Position numbers and translations under genes: made by a program
The notes under the pieces: generated by a model
The model's input: only the letters and a program-made list of their open reading frames with translations
Told to the model about the DNA's origin: nothing
The model's database searches: none
Shown here: positions 11,565 to 22,600 of the stretch, one piece after another
How the letters are laid out: each line of letters begins with the position of its first letter
How positions within the stretch are numbered: the stretch's first letter is position 1
From: Auricularia sp. M13
Taxonomy: Eukaryota > Basidiomycota > Agaricomycetes > Auriculariales > Auriculariaceae
Direction of reading: 5' to 3'
Length of the DNA stretch: 64,000 nucleotides
Assembly: GCA_037042915.1 (NCBI GenBank)
Contig: CM073195.1
Coordinates: 3,534,001-3,598,000, forward strand

Positions 11565-12619
11565 TCAAGCCGAACGAGACTTCTTCGTCACCGGCTGGAG
11601 TTCCTGCTGCTCATCGACCTCGCCCTGCATGTCTCTCTTGCGCTTGTCCCTGCTCGACGGTGCCGCGGGTGCCTGCCTGGCACTGGCGACGTCGCGGCTC
11701 TTCGACGGGCCGGGAACGGGCACCGGGGTGGCGAACAGGTTAGGTTTGGGGCGGCCATTGCAGCTGGCCGAACCAGCCATTGGCCGCTGCATGATTGCCC
11801 TCCCGCTGGCGGCGCCACCGCGGAGGCCAGCGTTGGCGAGGGGAGTGGCAGCGGTGGCGGCGGCGGCGGCGGCGGCGGTGCTTCGCGGCACGGTGGCGGG
11901 GGCGACGGCGCGTTTGGTGCGTGGAGGGGAGCGGTGGCGGTGGGCACGTGAGCGGGAGCGCCGGTGGCGGCGGGGTTGGTTCGTGGAGCGGCAGCGGCAG
12001 CGGTGCGGGCGGGAGCGGCAGCGGCGGCGGGGTTGGTTCGTGGAGCGGCAGCGGCAGCGGTGCGGGCAGGAGCGGCAGCGGCGGCGGGGTTGGTTCGTGG
12101 AGCGGCAGCGGCTGCGGTGCGGGCAGGAGCGGCAGCGGCGGCGGCGGTGTCGCCAGGTAGTATCTCCGGGATTCGGGTTCTCGGTTGGAGGATAGGATCT
12201 GGCAGCTCGGATCCGCTGTACGGCCTGCGCACAAGCCGGAGCTGTACGACGATGGACATGCCGTCACAGTCATGGCCATCCCGGCCCATGTCCATATCGT
12301 CGCCTTCCTTCAGGTGCGCATAGCGAGGAATATCCTCACCGTAACTTGGGTGCACCTGCAACACCTCGACGAACAAGTTTTTCTCCCAGTCGTTCAGGAG
12401 AGAGAGCACGGTGGGCGGCAGCTCGTCGTAGCTCAACCACCGGTTGAAGCGCGGCGTGTTCACGATGATCGTCTCGCCAGTCTGATTGACTTTAGTCTCG
12501 CGCAACATAAGAAAAGCGCGGCGGATAATACGCACCACCATCTGACAATAAAACTGCCACTCGCCGTTGGGGCGGGTCGGTTTGTCCGGTAGAGAGTAGA
12601 GCGGAAGCTTGGGGGGCAT
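11565..12619 (-). CDS. unrecognised protein with Ala/Pro-rich repeats
   Basis: Starts MPPKLPLYSLPDKPTRPNGE at 12619. The first 150 residues look folded (EWQFYCQMVVRIIRRAFLML, WLSYDELPPTVLSLLNDWEK, QVHPSYGEDIPRYAH) and end in GMSIVVQLRLVRRPY. The rest is low complexity: three exact-length 19-residue repeats of the type TNPAAAAAPARTAAAAAPR, then a run of prolines. Two frames stay open at the end. One stops near 11588; the other stops at 11565 and ends in a nuclear-signal-like SSRDKRKRD and PVTKKSRSA, which I prefer, but the switch between frames is not explained. It converges on the TET/JBP gene, whose stop is only about 185 bases away. No function can be named. Confidence 0.55.
11967..12137 (-). 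repeat. 57-bp tandem repeat, three copies, coding
   Basis: Three consecutive 57-base units starting GCGGCGGGGTTGGTTCGTGG differ at two or three bases and encode 19-residue Ala/Pro repeats of the minus-strand gene. The near-identity points to recent expansion or gene conversion. Confidence 0.85.
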
Positions 12620-12877
12620 GGAAAGAGGATTAAAGAGTGGGGTAATGTCAAGTCTGTAACTGCGAGACCCAGACGCTTAAGTACGTCGCTGCGCGGTCCC
12701 ACGATCTGGACCCAAGAATATTCCGATTGGATAGAGGACTTGAAACGTGAAAGAGCTTCCCTCGCGTGGATCGCAGGCCATCACCGCATGACCTTCACCT
12801 TTTACTCATTTCTTTGAGGACGCGCCACCCAGATTTTATCCCTTGCTGCGCGAACGCGACGACGGCCAGCAAATCCC
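12620..12877. other. short divergent intergenic region
   Basis: About 260 bases separate the divergent starts at 12619 (minus) and 12878 (plus). No clear TATA box, repeat or RNA gene was seen; both genes probably share this promoter. Confidence 0.4.
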
Positions 12878-14466
12878 ATGTCACCCCGGACTACTCGCAG
12901 CGGCCGGAGCGCGATCGTTCAGCAAGCTCCAGCACAGGAGACAATCAAGAGGGCCTGCAAGCGTTGCTCTGCCGCACAAGGCACGAAGGTCAGAGCCCAT
13001 GGAAGAGCCCGTTGCCCGGTACGACGCTCGCGGTACGCGCTGCCCACAAATGCTGAGCAATTTCTTAGCTCGCGGCCGATGAAGCCGCGAACCATCTCGA
13101 GCGGAAGCAGGAGTACATGGAGGCTATGCGTGCTCAAAGAGACAAGCTCGTTGCCAGCCGTCGCACGAAGGTCGACGAGCAGGCTTCGGATTCTGACGCC
13201 GAGCACGAGGGCGACACAACGCTCGACGAGAGCGAGAACGATGGCGACGTGACCCGAAGCACCGCCGCTACCTCCCTCATGGACGACGAGCAAGAGCAAG
13301 ACGTTGCTCCCGCCTACGACGACAACGAGCACGAGCAAGAGCAAGACGTCGCGGACGAGCAAGAGCAAGATGTCGCGGACGAGCAAGAGCAAGATGTCGC
13401 TCGCGCCTACGACGACGAGGGCTTGCAGGACGACGGCGCAAGCGTCAGCTACGCCGGCAGGAGGCTCGGCGACGACAACTTCTTCAATAGCGAGGATGGG
13501 CTGTATGCCGCGCCGCTGATGCATGAGCCGCAGAACTTCGACAACGCCGATGCCGTTGCCTCTCAAATCGACGAGTTCACCGAGCAGGCCGCGCACGAGT
13601 CTCAAATCGAGGACGCGGAGAACCAGGGCGACGACAATCAGACCTCTGATGAGGACGAGGACGACAACCCGTACACCGAAGCCAAAATCAAGAAGATGGC
13701 TATTCACGAGCTCGGGTCGGCGCTCGCGTACATCTGGAACTCCAGCAAGGACCGCAAGTCCAAGATGAACGAGGCCGTGCAGCATATTGTACAGGTGCGG
13801 GAGGACGTCGACACGAGCTCGTGCACGATACCAAACCTGTGGAAAGGCACGAGTACGGCGGGGGACTTCATTACAAGTAAAGTCCTTGCGCATATACCGT
13901 GCTTCATTAACGTGCCGCTCGCAGGTATAAGTCACGCCTCGGACGCCACTCGCCAGAGTCGGGTCCTCACACAGTGGTCGAAGAACGCCACGAGCACCAA
14001 CAGGTGGTACGACACCCTCCCCAACTTCGGCAGTGTTTGCCTGAAGGTGAGCCCTGTCCGCGCCGATGTGCTGTCCGCTGCTGACGCGCGCACCTCGCAG
14101 ATGGAGAAGCTTGCCGACTGGTGCCCGTCGTGGGCGTTCATCGCCTTCCTGCCCAAGGACGGCAGCGGGCAAATGTACACTTGGGTCTCTGAGTCGATCG
14201 CGGACGAGAAACCCGAGCTGGCGGAGGCCATGCGCAGCACGATGTTCGAGCAGCTGTACAACCTCCGCAAGCAGCGGGCTGCTGAGGACATGAAAGCCCG
14301 CGCCGATCTGACGGCGAGGGCTGAGGCCGCCGAGGCATGGATGATGGAACAGCAAGCAAAGTTCGACGCGATGGAGGAGCGGCTGGAGCAGGCAGAGCAG
14401 GCTCGCAAGGAGCTCGAGGAGGCCGCGCAGTACTGGCGGGAGAAGGCGCAGAAGCGTTCGAAGTAG
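12878..14466 (+). CDS. unrecognised acidic coiled-coil protein, two exons
   Basis: Exon 1 (12878-12988) encodes MSPRTTRSGRSAIV and KRACKRCSAAQGTK; a GT-AG intron (12989-13068) joins in frame to LAADEAANHLERKQEY. The N-terminus is basic with a CKRC pair, too little to call a zinc cluster. Residues 90-210 are very acidic and contain four DEQEQDVA-type repeats. The middle is probably folded (KIKKMAIHELGSALAYIWNS; WYDTLPNFGSVCLKVSPVRA; WCPSWAFIAFLPKDGSGQMY). The last 80 residues, with LTARAEAAEAW and MEERLEQAEQARKELEEAAQ, form a coiled coil. Lies between the TET/JBP and SWIM-KDZ genes, so it is probably element cargo. Nothing in the sequence gives a function. Confidence 0.65.
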
Positions 14467-14857
14467 CAGTATCGCAGTACAGATACCTCGATACCCCCCC
14501 ACATTCCTTTCTTTTTCCTGGTCTCCTCGTCACACATCCGTCCGTCCGATTAATATCAGTCACTCGTTATCGCACTCGCCCACCGCTCCAGGAAATGCAA
14601 ACAACAAATCATTTCATTGCACCACATAACAGGAAAAGTAGATCAGAGAGCCTGCTCCGCCGTGTCCCAGTGCTGCATATATGCATGTATGCTGATAAGC
14701 GAGCATATAGCGCGCGGTGGTACTTCGTCAACGCCGTTCCGTTCCTGGACGTCTGAACAACACAGAACATAAGAAAATAGCACCTGATGCTCTTCAGGGA
14801 AGGGATCTTCCAATGCTCGAGCATATCTTCTGACTGTGGGCGCAACACTGATTTCGC
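14467..14857. other. intergenic, nothing recognised
   Basis: Between the stop of the coiled-coil gene and the first palindromic repeat unit I see only short AT-rich and purine-rich sequence without coding pattern. Long minus-strand open frames that run across 14.6-15.3 kb are by-products of the repeats below. Confidence 0.45.
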
Positions 14858-15300
14858 TGGGGGAATGGATGCGAGGAACGGGAATGAGATGTCCAGGGAC
14901 GCCAAGGAGGGTATATTGACGCATATACCCTCCTTTGACTGCCCACGCTCACTGATGCGTGAGCGTGTATGCGGGTGGCGTCCTTGTGCGAGCCGGCGAT
15001 AGCGTCGGGGGAATGCATGCGAGAAACGGGAAGAAGATATCCAGGGACACCAAGGAGGGTATATTGACGCATATACCCTCCTCTGATTGCCCACGCTCAC
15101 TGACGCGTGAGCGTGTATGCGGGTGGCGTCCTTGGCGAGCGGGTGACTGCGTCTGGGGGTCTTGGGGAATGGCTGCGAGGAACGACAAGAAAATGTACAG
15201 GAGCACTCTGAGGGACGCCAAGGAGGATACATTGACGCATGTACCCTCCTCTGACCGCCCACGCTCACTGGCGCGTGAGCGTGTATGCGGGTGGCCGTGC
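14858..15300. repeat. tandem array, three 150-180 bp units, each with two palindromes
   Basis: Three units repeat GGGAATGSATGCGAG, CCAGGGACRCCAAGGAGG and TGTATGCGGGTGGC. Each has a first palindrome with 11-base arms GGAGGGTATAT / ATATACCCTCC around TGACGC (14906-14933, 15054-15081, a diverged copy 15222-15249) and a second with 9-base arms CACGCTCAC / GTGAGCGTG around TGATGC, TGACGC or TGGCGC (14944-14967, 15092-15115, 15260-15283). A fourth related perfect palindrome, arms GCCGCTCAC / GTGAGCGGC, stands at 15361-15384. Paired changes are not visible, but arm symmetry is kept in copies 1 and 2. Confidence 0.88.
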
Positions 15301-15384
15301 AGGTACGCCTAAGCGAAGAACCTGTCCCCATCATCTCGCCTATGAGGAGAACGCCGAGAAGCCGCTCACTGACGCGTGAGCGGC

Positions 15385-15610
15385 CTCGTCACAGGCCCGC
15401 AGTTAAGCGGGCCTGGCCGTGCTGTCGGACGGACACTGACCCGTGGCGTCGACAGCAGCGGGCGGGCGGTGAGTCTGGGTCGGAGTTCGAACGGACTTTG
15501 GTCTTTCATCCGCCCTCCCCTCCTCCGCACACCCCCATCCCCGTCACCCACCCGCCTTCGCCCGCCACCCCGCCTTCCCCTTCCCTCCTCCCTCCCTCCG
15601 CTCCGCCGGT
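15385..15610. other. pyrimidine-rich spacer
   Basis: Between the palindromes and the MCB-like promoter cluster lies a strongly C/T-rich stretch (about 15505-15605, rich in CCCTCC and CCCGCC). No gene is seen. A long pyrimidine tract just before a promoter cluster may keep nucleosomes away, but that is inference. Confidence 0.4.
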
Positions 15611-15614
15611 GGCA

Positions 15615-16149
15615 ACGCGTCAGTTGCCATCCAGAGCTCAGGTCGTTGGTGAGCGTGGACACGCGTCAGTGTCTGCGCTCTCTTCGGCCGTCCCTCCTGC
15701 CTCACTAAATACATCGTATCACCCGCCAGTGCCAGGCATAATTTTCCTTCATACTTTACCTTTGCCCATTTCCCTCCGTGATAGTCAACGCGTCAGTTGT
15801 CTGCCCGGAGAAACGTCGAGCACGCGTCAGTGTTCGTACGCCCCACAATCCTCAAATTAAATAATAAAATCTTGCCCGTTGCTCTCCGTAGTAGCCAGAA
15901 TCGTTGACTAATAATTTCTCTGTGTCCAATCCCCTCCGTGGTAGTCAACGCGTCAGTTGTCTGCCCGGAGAAACGTCGAGCACGCGTCAGTGTCCGTACG
16001 CCCCGCCATCCTCAAATTAAATAATAAAACCTTGCCCATTGCTCTCCATAGCAGCCATATTCTCTGATTAATAATTTCTCTGTGTCCATTCCCCTCAGTG
16101 GCAGTCAACGCGTCAGTTGTCTGCCCGGAGAATCGTCGAGCACGCGTCA
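15615..16149 (+). promoter_or_regulatory. cluster of eight MCB-like ACGCGTCA boxes in 160-bp tandem repeats
   Basis: Exact ACGCGTCA starts at 15615, 15661, 15788, 15822, 15948, 15982, 16108 and 16142. The last six form three pairs, 34 bases apart within a pair and 160 bases apart between pairs, carried by a tandem repeat of about 160 bp (CAACGCGTCAGTTGTCTGCC ... GTCGAGCACGCGTCAGTGT ... AAATTAAATAATAAAA). ACGCGTNA is the consensus of the MluI cell-cycle box bound by the MBF complex at G1/S genes in fungi. The last box ends 30 bases before the ATG of the SWIM-KDZ gene at 16179. Boxes are seen directly; the G1/S role is inferred. Confidence 0.7.
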
Positions 16150-16178
16150 GTGTCCGTACGTCCCAAATCCAGATCCTC

Positions 16179-18304
16179 ATGGCACGCGATATCTTCGCCG
16201 AGCCCACCTATGTGCGGCGGCGAGGAAAGAACAAGACCTCGCAGCCCACGAGCTCGTCAAGCGCTGCTCGCAAACGCGATTCCACGAAGGCGACAGCGGC
16301 GGGCAAGCGCGCAGCACCTGCTCTCGACGCCGACCGTCCCGTGAAGCGGCGCAGGATCTTGGCGTCCCAGCGCGCTCCAGAGAGCGTTTATGAAGCCTAC
16401 CGGGAAGCGGTCGATTCGCGTCGACTCGCCTTCTTCCACATTGATCCCTCAACCTGGGTCGCCGAGATATGCGACCTCGACACGTTGGCTGCGCAAGGCA
16501 GTTGCGTCAACGGCTGGGCTGTCCTGCGCAGCGAAGTCGACGAAGCAGAAGCCGTGTCGTATAACTGCACCTGCCCCGACTACCTTCGCAACTCGGACGT
16601 CGACCAACGATACTGTCTTCACACTATGCTGCTTTCGTCGGACCATCGGCCGCCGTTCAAGTTGTTCACCGAGAAAGGTACGTTGACTATCTGTAGTGTC
16701 GTCGAGCCTCGCACTGACTGCTGTAGACGATCCCTCCTCCGTCTTGTTCGAACATATTCCAGCTACGTCCCAAGCACCCGCCCTTTCGTTCTTCGTCTCC
16801 TTTGTCCCAGGGCACAGCAGACAAATCGTCCAACATTGCGGGCGATCCTCGAACCAGGGTCACTGGACTTGCGGCAAGCATCGCGACAACAACTGCGTGC
16901 ACATCAAAGCCGCTCGTGCCCGCGACGCGTTGAAGTTACTGCTCGAGGAGGCGGAAGTCGATGAACACGAGGGTGACGATCTAGCTGAGAGAGCGCGACT
17001 ACGAGGTGAGCTCGCGTGTTCAATGCTTGGCCGGCCGAATGCTAATGGCCCTGCAGCCGAAGCCAAGAGTCTGAGGGATTACGATGATGAGCGGAGCGTA
17101 TCCCGCCTCAACGTCGGCCCACCGGCGTGGGCGCGCATTGCCTCAGATTCTGACGAGGATGCACCCACGTTCGCTCTCGTTGATCCTATCCCGGACTACT
17201 TCTGCCTCGGCGAAGATCCTCGTTGCCGCTGTGGGAGTGGTCCGAAGGAATCGGCGCCAGTCAAGGTCATCGACTGCATCGTATTCGGACTCTCGTCCGC
17301 GTGCGCTGCCCAAATCGAAGTCCAAGTCTGCAGCACCTGCGAGCCCCAAAGCCATCAGAATGCCGGGCCAGACCTGCGCGAGTTCGGTATCTTCAACTTC
17401 AATAATTCCCGCCTGTACACGCACGAGCTTCTCGACAAGTACACTAGCCTCATGACGCTCGCCGAGGTTCCCTTCCACGCGTTCCATATATCCTTTTGTC
17501 GAGATTATACCAAGTCGTCAATTCCCTTCGTCTGCGAGCGGACGTTCCGAACAGCATATTTCTTGTTCTCCAGACTCCAGAAGCTGGACGTTAGCTTTGT
17601 CTGCGACATCTGCGGTGAAGAACCCGAGGTCGTCGTGTGTGATGGCATGACTGCTGGCTTCAGAGCCGACTTGGTGACGGAGTCTCTGCGACCTCCTACG
17701 ACCATCGATGCGCACGCGTCATCGATACTCAGCGTGAAACCGATGCCGGGGGAGACGTCGTTGGTGAACGGCGATGTCAGAAAGCGCGCCCAACAGGCAG
17801 TTCGATGGCGCCTGAAGTTGCGGCAGGGAAAGACGCCTCTCGCTCCGGGCGACGATTCGGAGGAGTCCCTTGACGAAGATGTCGATGCTGAGGGAGCGGA
17901 GCGCGTGGCGAATAAACGACGCAACAAGAGAGATGCGGAAGATAAGGCCATGAGAAAGAAGTTGCCTGGGATTGTGGATGAACTCGCGAAGCAGAGCCGT
18001 GAATTAGCACAGATGTTTGGCATATATGTAGCGACCGATTTGAAGAGCCTCGACAGCACCGTCTTAAAGAATTACTTGCATCTATTGGAGCAGGTGGGTT
18101 CGTTTCCTTTCCAGGGTAATGTTGTCTCTAACATCGTATTTAGCTGCTGGCATATGAGTCGGTGCTACAGTTCGCAAACAAATCGGCGTGGCCCTTTCTC
18201 GACATGCTCAAGGACGGCAACGCGGAGGGCATCCTGCCGCTTCTCTCACTCGTTCCCGCCCTCGCCGTCGTCGCTCGGTATGAAGTGAAGACGACGAAAC
18301 ACAG
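16179..18304 (+). CDS. SWIM-like zinc-finger KDZ-type transposase (HMGXB3-like), 5' part
   Basis: Starts MARDIFAEPTYVRRRGKNK at 16179. After a basic region comes a SWIM-type motif, YNCTCPDYLRNSDVD then RYCLHTMLL, and a second CxnCxH-like cluster, HWTCGKHRDNNCVHIKAA. A 49-base intron (16678-16726) joins the two. Then follow FGIFNFNNSRLYTHELLDKY, FHISFCRDYTKSSIPFVCER, FVCDICGEEPEVVVCDG (the first predicted DDE acid, before MTAGF) and a basic coiled region. An intron 18094-18143 precedes LLAYESVLQFANKS and WPFLDMLKDGN. The exon ends at 18304 at a GT donor. The FNFNN/LLDKYTS/CDG pattern is shared with vertebrate HMGXB3-type proteins, which derive from KDZ-like transposases. The rest of the gene is at 34220-35036, beyond a nested element. 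Confidence 0.82.
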
Positions 18305-18330
18305 GTCAGGCTGTCCCATTTTAGTACCTG

Positions 18331-18408
18331 TTAGATGTATCCCTCTGCATGTTTGTGATGTGTCTAAAGGATGTTTTTTTTACAGGCAGCCTAGGCATGC
18401 CTGCCACC
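18331..18408 (+). repeat. left terminal inverted repeat of the nested element
   Basis: Begins TTAGATGTATCC and runs through a T-rich block GATGTTTTTTTTAC into AGGCAGCCTAGGCATGCC. It is the imperfect inverted partner of 34141-34216. Confidence 0.7.
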
Positions 18409-19240
18409 CTGTGCCTAAGAATAAATCACGCCGCAGGCGGGTTCAGGCATCGCGGGCAGCTCCAAGCAGCCTACCAGGCATCAGAGGCCACTCCAATGCA
18501 ATCCACAGGCATCACAGGCACCCCGCCCAAATGCCTGACCGTTCCGCAGGCACTCAAACTCTCCCTGCCTGCCCACCCCGCAGTCATCCCATCCTCGCCG
18601 GTTTGCCGCCAGGCATCGCTCGGGCATCAAGTCCAATTCCTATCGTCTCCGCAGGCATGCCGTCCTCTTCCGGTAGGCATCATGGGGCCGTCTCAGGCAT
18701 CCCGCTTCCAGTGCCTGCCCACCTCTCAGTCATCTAATCCTCGCCGGTTCATCTACGCAGGCATGCCGTCCTCTCCGGTAGGCATCATGGGGCCGTCCCA
18801 GGCATCCCGCTTCGAGTGCCTGCCCACCCTCAGGCATCCCATCCTCGCAGGCTTGCCGCCAGGCATCGCTCCGGCATCAAGCCTATTTCCTATCCTCTAT
18901 GGAGGCATGCCGTCCGTTCTGGTAGGCATCTCGGGGTCTCGGAATAATAGCTGGTCTGCCTGACTCTCACACAGGCGTCTCATCCCGCGCCACGCCCGCC
19001 AGGTATCACTCGGTCGACCATTCACTGACCATCCGGATCCTCTGCAGAGTTGGCAGGTCCCCTGGTTCCCGGTCGGGCATACAGTAGCATACTGATTGCC
19101 TGAACCGTGCATCACGCCTGAGTCTGTGCAGGCATCACGCCTGAGTGTGCAGGCATCACGCCCGAGTCTGCGCAGGCATCAGCCGCTGTACTTGAGCGCT
19201 TATGTCTTGCGCGCGCAGGCGTCCGGGCTTTCAATGCAGG
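18409..19240 (+). repeat. AGGCAT/CAGGCATC short-repeat array, left subterminal
   Basis: The stretch is packed with copies of CAGGCATC and its variants, mostly in plus orientation, at irregular spacing of roughly 20-60 bases (for example GCAGGCATGCCGTCCTCTCC and GCAGGCATCACGCC). No coding pattern was seen. From 19240 to 19611 the sequence is ordinary non-coding DNA running to the stop of the next gene. Confidence 0.75.
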
Positions 19241-19611
19241 CTGCGCGCATCCTTCGCACCTATGGTTTCTGAAGGCAGCCGCAGCTTCGAGTCTATCTTA
19301 TTACACTTTTTTGTGAGCGGGTAAAATCATATTCTCTATTAGAATCTCCTTGTCCCGACCAACCGCAGAGTTATCAATGACCAGAGCACAGAGCGCAAAC
19401 AGGCAATGAGGCATGTATCACTTGCACAGCGATGCTCACCGTCTAACTCCACGCACAGCCATTGTACTGCAAACATTACCCCGCATCAACATGCAACTAT
19501 TCCGGGAAGATTCTCGTTTCGGATCACAGCAGCACTTATTCGAGCGCTTCAAATGTAGACCAAGAAACCGATTACATTGAGCAATAATGGCAGAGTAATT
19601 TACTTCAGATA

Positions 19612-22600
19612 CTAGTTATAATACATGTCAGGTTGGTCATATGCTCCATCCGTTGGCAGGTAAACGTTCGGATCCACACCGTAATCGTACATGTCACTTT
19701 GAATAGCCAAGTTGATCTCGTCAGGATCGACCTCCATGCTGTCGGTGTACCCAACGGTTAGCAGCGGGTTGATGCCACGCGTTGGATCATACACGGTACC
19801 CCAGGACGCATCCTCGGGCACGACGTACGAGGTCTGCGCGGCGTGGGAGAAGACCGCATTAGGCACCTCGGGCTCAGCACCAGATGCTGCAAACATCCCC
19901 TGATCGAATTGTGCTGGCGCGGACTGCGTGGCCTCGACTGGCGGCGGCGTTGGCATCGACTGGAGAGGTACCGAGTGGGCCGGCGGCGGTGCCTGCACGA
20001 ACTGCGGCGGCGCCCATGCGGCGTCGGTAGACTGCGGCGCCCAATCAGCAGACTCCGACGGCGGCACCGCGGTGTGAGCAAGCGCGGGCGGCGGCGGCGG
20101 TACGAATTGAGCAGGCGCGGCGCGAGCGGGCGCGGCGTGAGGGGCCTCGGAGAGCGGCGGCTGCGTCTGCGCGAATCGCGGCTGTGTCTGCGCGAATTGT
20201 GCGACCGCGGGCGGTGCAAATTGTGTGACCGCGGGCGGTGCGAATTGTGATGGCTCGGCGGCCTCGGGCGTCTGCGCGAATCGCGGCTGCGTCTGCGCGA
20301 ATTGCGCGACCGCGGGCGGTGCGAATTGTGATTGCTCGGTGGCCTCGGGCGTCTGCGTCTGCGTCTGCGCGAATCGCGGCTGCGCGAAGTGAGCGGCCGC
20401 GGGCGGCGGTGGCGGCGGTGCGTATTGTGGCGGCCCGGCGTGGGCGACCTGGGCTGGCGGCGGCTGCGTCTGCGCGAATCGCGCAACCGTGGCGTGGCGG
20501 CGGTGCAGATTGCGGGTGGGGAGGCGGCGGCGCAGCCGCCGCGCAGCGCTGCTACGTGACCAAGATGCACTAGTCACCAAGGCCCCCGCAAGACTGCTGT
20601 AGGTAGATATTTGTGTCGAATTGGTCGGTGGTGACGGCGATACGATAGGATGATGAACATGAGTGTCTTCTTTTGCAACCGATGGATTGTATGCAAAGAT
20701 CTTCTCGCCGAGCTGCTGGCTCGAAGATCCTGCGGAGGATTGAGGTGCGTGATCATGCTCGGCGCTGGGCACCGACAGATCCGGTGATCCCACCGCATCG
20801 TCATACTACAGATACGTAAGCACTGAGACACCGAGCACGAACCAACCCTCGTACCATGTTATCACCCATAACTTCGTCCATAGATGCGTAATCAGGTCCG
20901 GCGTTGTCGTAGATCTACGCCACATTAGTAACAACACAAGTCACGGCTGAAGCTGACTCACCTCCACTATCTGAACATCAAGTACTGCATCGGTGGCGGC
21001 GCCGCCACCGACGGGATTAAGCCTCGAGCCGTTGGCATGCGTGTTGGATGTCTTGAGTGAAGAAGTCGACGCCACGGGCGCGGGCTGCGGCTTGACGACA
21101 GGAGCTGCTTTTGGAGGTGCTGTGGCTTGTTGACCTGCTACCGTTTCGGCGCTGTCGCCCTCCGTCTTCTTTGTCTTCTTTGTCTGGACCTGGGTGCGAC
21201 TGCTGACGTCGCCGACAGTCCGCAAGACCTTCCCCTGATCGTCGATCCAGAGCGCGACCTGATTCCACAGCGCTGTGTCGCGTTTCTCGTTGCGAAGTGC
21301 AAGATCCTCTGTCGATTATGTCAGCGGCGTTCGCGTGACTTCGCACGGACGGACCTGCAGGGATGGGCTCGAGCCGGAGTCCAGCTTTGACGGCAGGTTC
21401 AGCACCGTCTGCGATTGCGCCGTCTTCGCCACTCTCGTGTTTCCTGAGTGCCTCATACAGCGCCGAAAGAAGCGCGCCCAACTGAAGAGCAGGGATCTTC
21501 GCTCTGCACCTGGTCCAGCGTCACGACGCCAACAGGCCATCCGCAGAGCCTCAGAGAGTGCTTGAGTAACTCTGCGTCGAACGACGCCCAGTTGATGCAC
21601 TTGCGCGGAGAGACGAGGGCTGCGAAAAGCATTAATGTTTGAATGGTCAATACGCATCAGAACGCACATTGGAAAGATAAAAGCGCGTTGTTGCAGGCCT
21701 TGCGTTTCGTGCCCTGGCCCTTGATTTTGGCGAGGCCTTTGACCGAATGGTCTAACATAGCCTTCTCCGCGAGCTTTCGAGCACTGGCGTCTTTCAATCA
21801 ACAACGTCAAGCAGATAAACCAAACAACTCACCCGCAGAATGTCACGAACTCGGAGAGCAGTTCGCGGAAGTTGACGTCCATGTCCTTGAGGAACTTGTA
21901 CGCCATGTCGTTGTTGGCGAACATGCCATTCGCCGCGGATCCTATCACGTCGCCCGTCTTGAGGTTGACCACGAAGCCGAACACGGCGATCTCGTAGTTC
22001 GTGTAGTACGGACGAGTCTGCACATCCATCAGTCGCTGCGCAACGCAATTTGGCAGACTCACGGTGTTTTCAAGTTCATCAAGGAGTTTCTTGATGATCT
22101 TGAATAACGAACCGTCCGAGATTATGTCGTTCGCGACCTCCTTTTCGTACTTCTCACACCACGCCACGAGTTTCTCCGTCCACTTCTTCAGCTGTTCCTT
22201 CGACTTCGAATTGACTTTGTCCCAGTACGCCTTCGACCGCCGCTTGCGATACTCGCTAATCGTTTCTATGGGGCAGTTGTAAGTGAGATGCACAGATTCC
22301 AAGTTTGCGAACAACGCACCTCCGACCTTCCGAGGTACCCGCAAAGAAAACTTGCGGCTGTACATATTCCACGTGGACTTCTCCCGCTTCTGCTTCAGTA
22401 AGATGCGGGCCAGCTCCCAGAGATAAGCCGGAGACTTGCCCCAGGCTTTTGCCCGCTGCATGACCCACTCCTCCACCGCCTTGAAATAGGCGCGAAATTC
22501 GTCGGCATGGGCGTTGCTCAACGGACCGGGCACGAACGAGGTCGCGTCGACGTCCTCTGCCTCCTCGTCCGGCACGCCAAACATACTGGTCGGTTGCTCC

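Noticed and set aside
11795-12323. Ala/Gly/Trp-Ser-rich plus-strand open frames opposite the 11565-12619 gene
   Set aside because: They are the antisense reading of the 57-bp coding repeat.
12878-12988. Zn2Cys6 transcription factor suggested by CKRC near the start of the coiled-coil protein
   Set aside because: Only one cysteine pair is present; a zinc cluster needs six cysteines.
12919-14502. 527-codon minus-strand open frame opposite the coiled-coil gene
   Set aside because: The product is made of Leu/Val/Arg runs mirroring the acidic repeats of the plus-strand gene; no splice logic or motif.
14609-15334. Minus-strand open frame across the palindromic tandem repeats
   Set aside because: Its peptide simply repeats with the DNA units (RRVYASIYPPW-like), as expected when a repeat unit happens to lack stops.
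14858-16149. CRISPR-like regular repeats
   Set aside because: The genome is eukaryotic, and the repeats are whole tandem units with palindromes and no unique spacers of fixed length.
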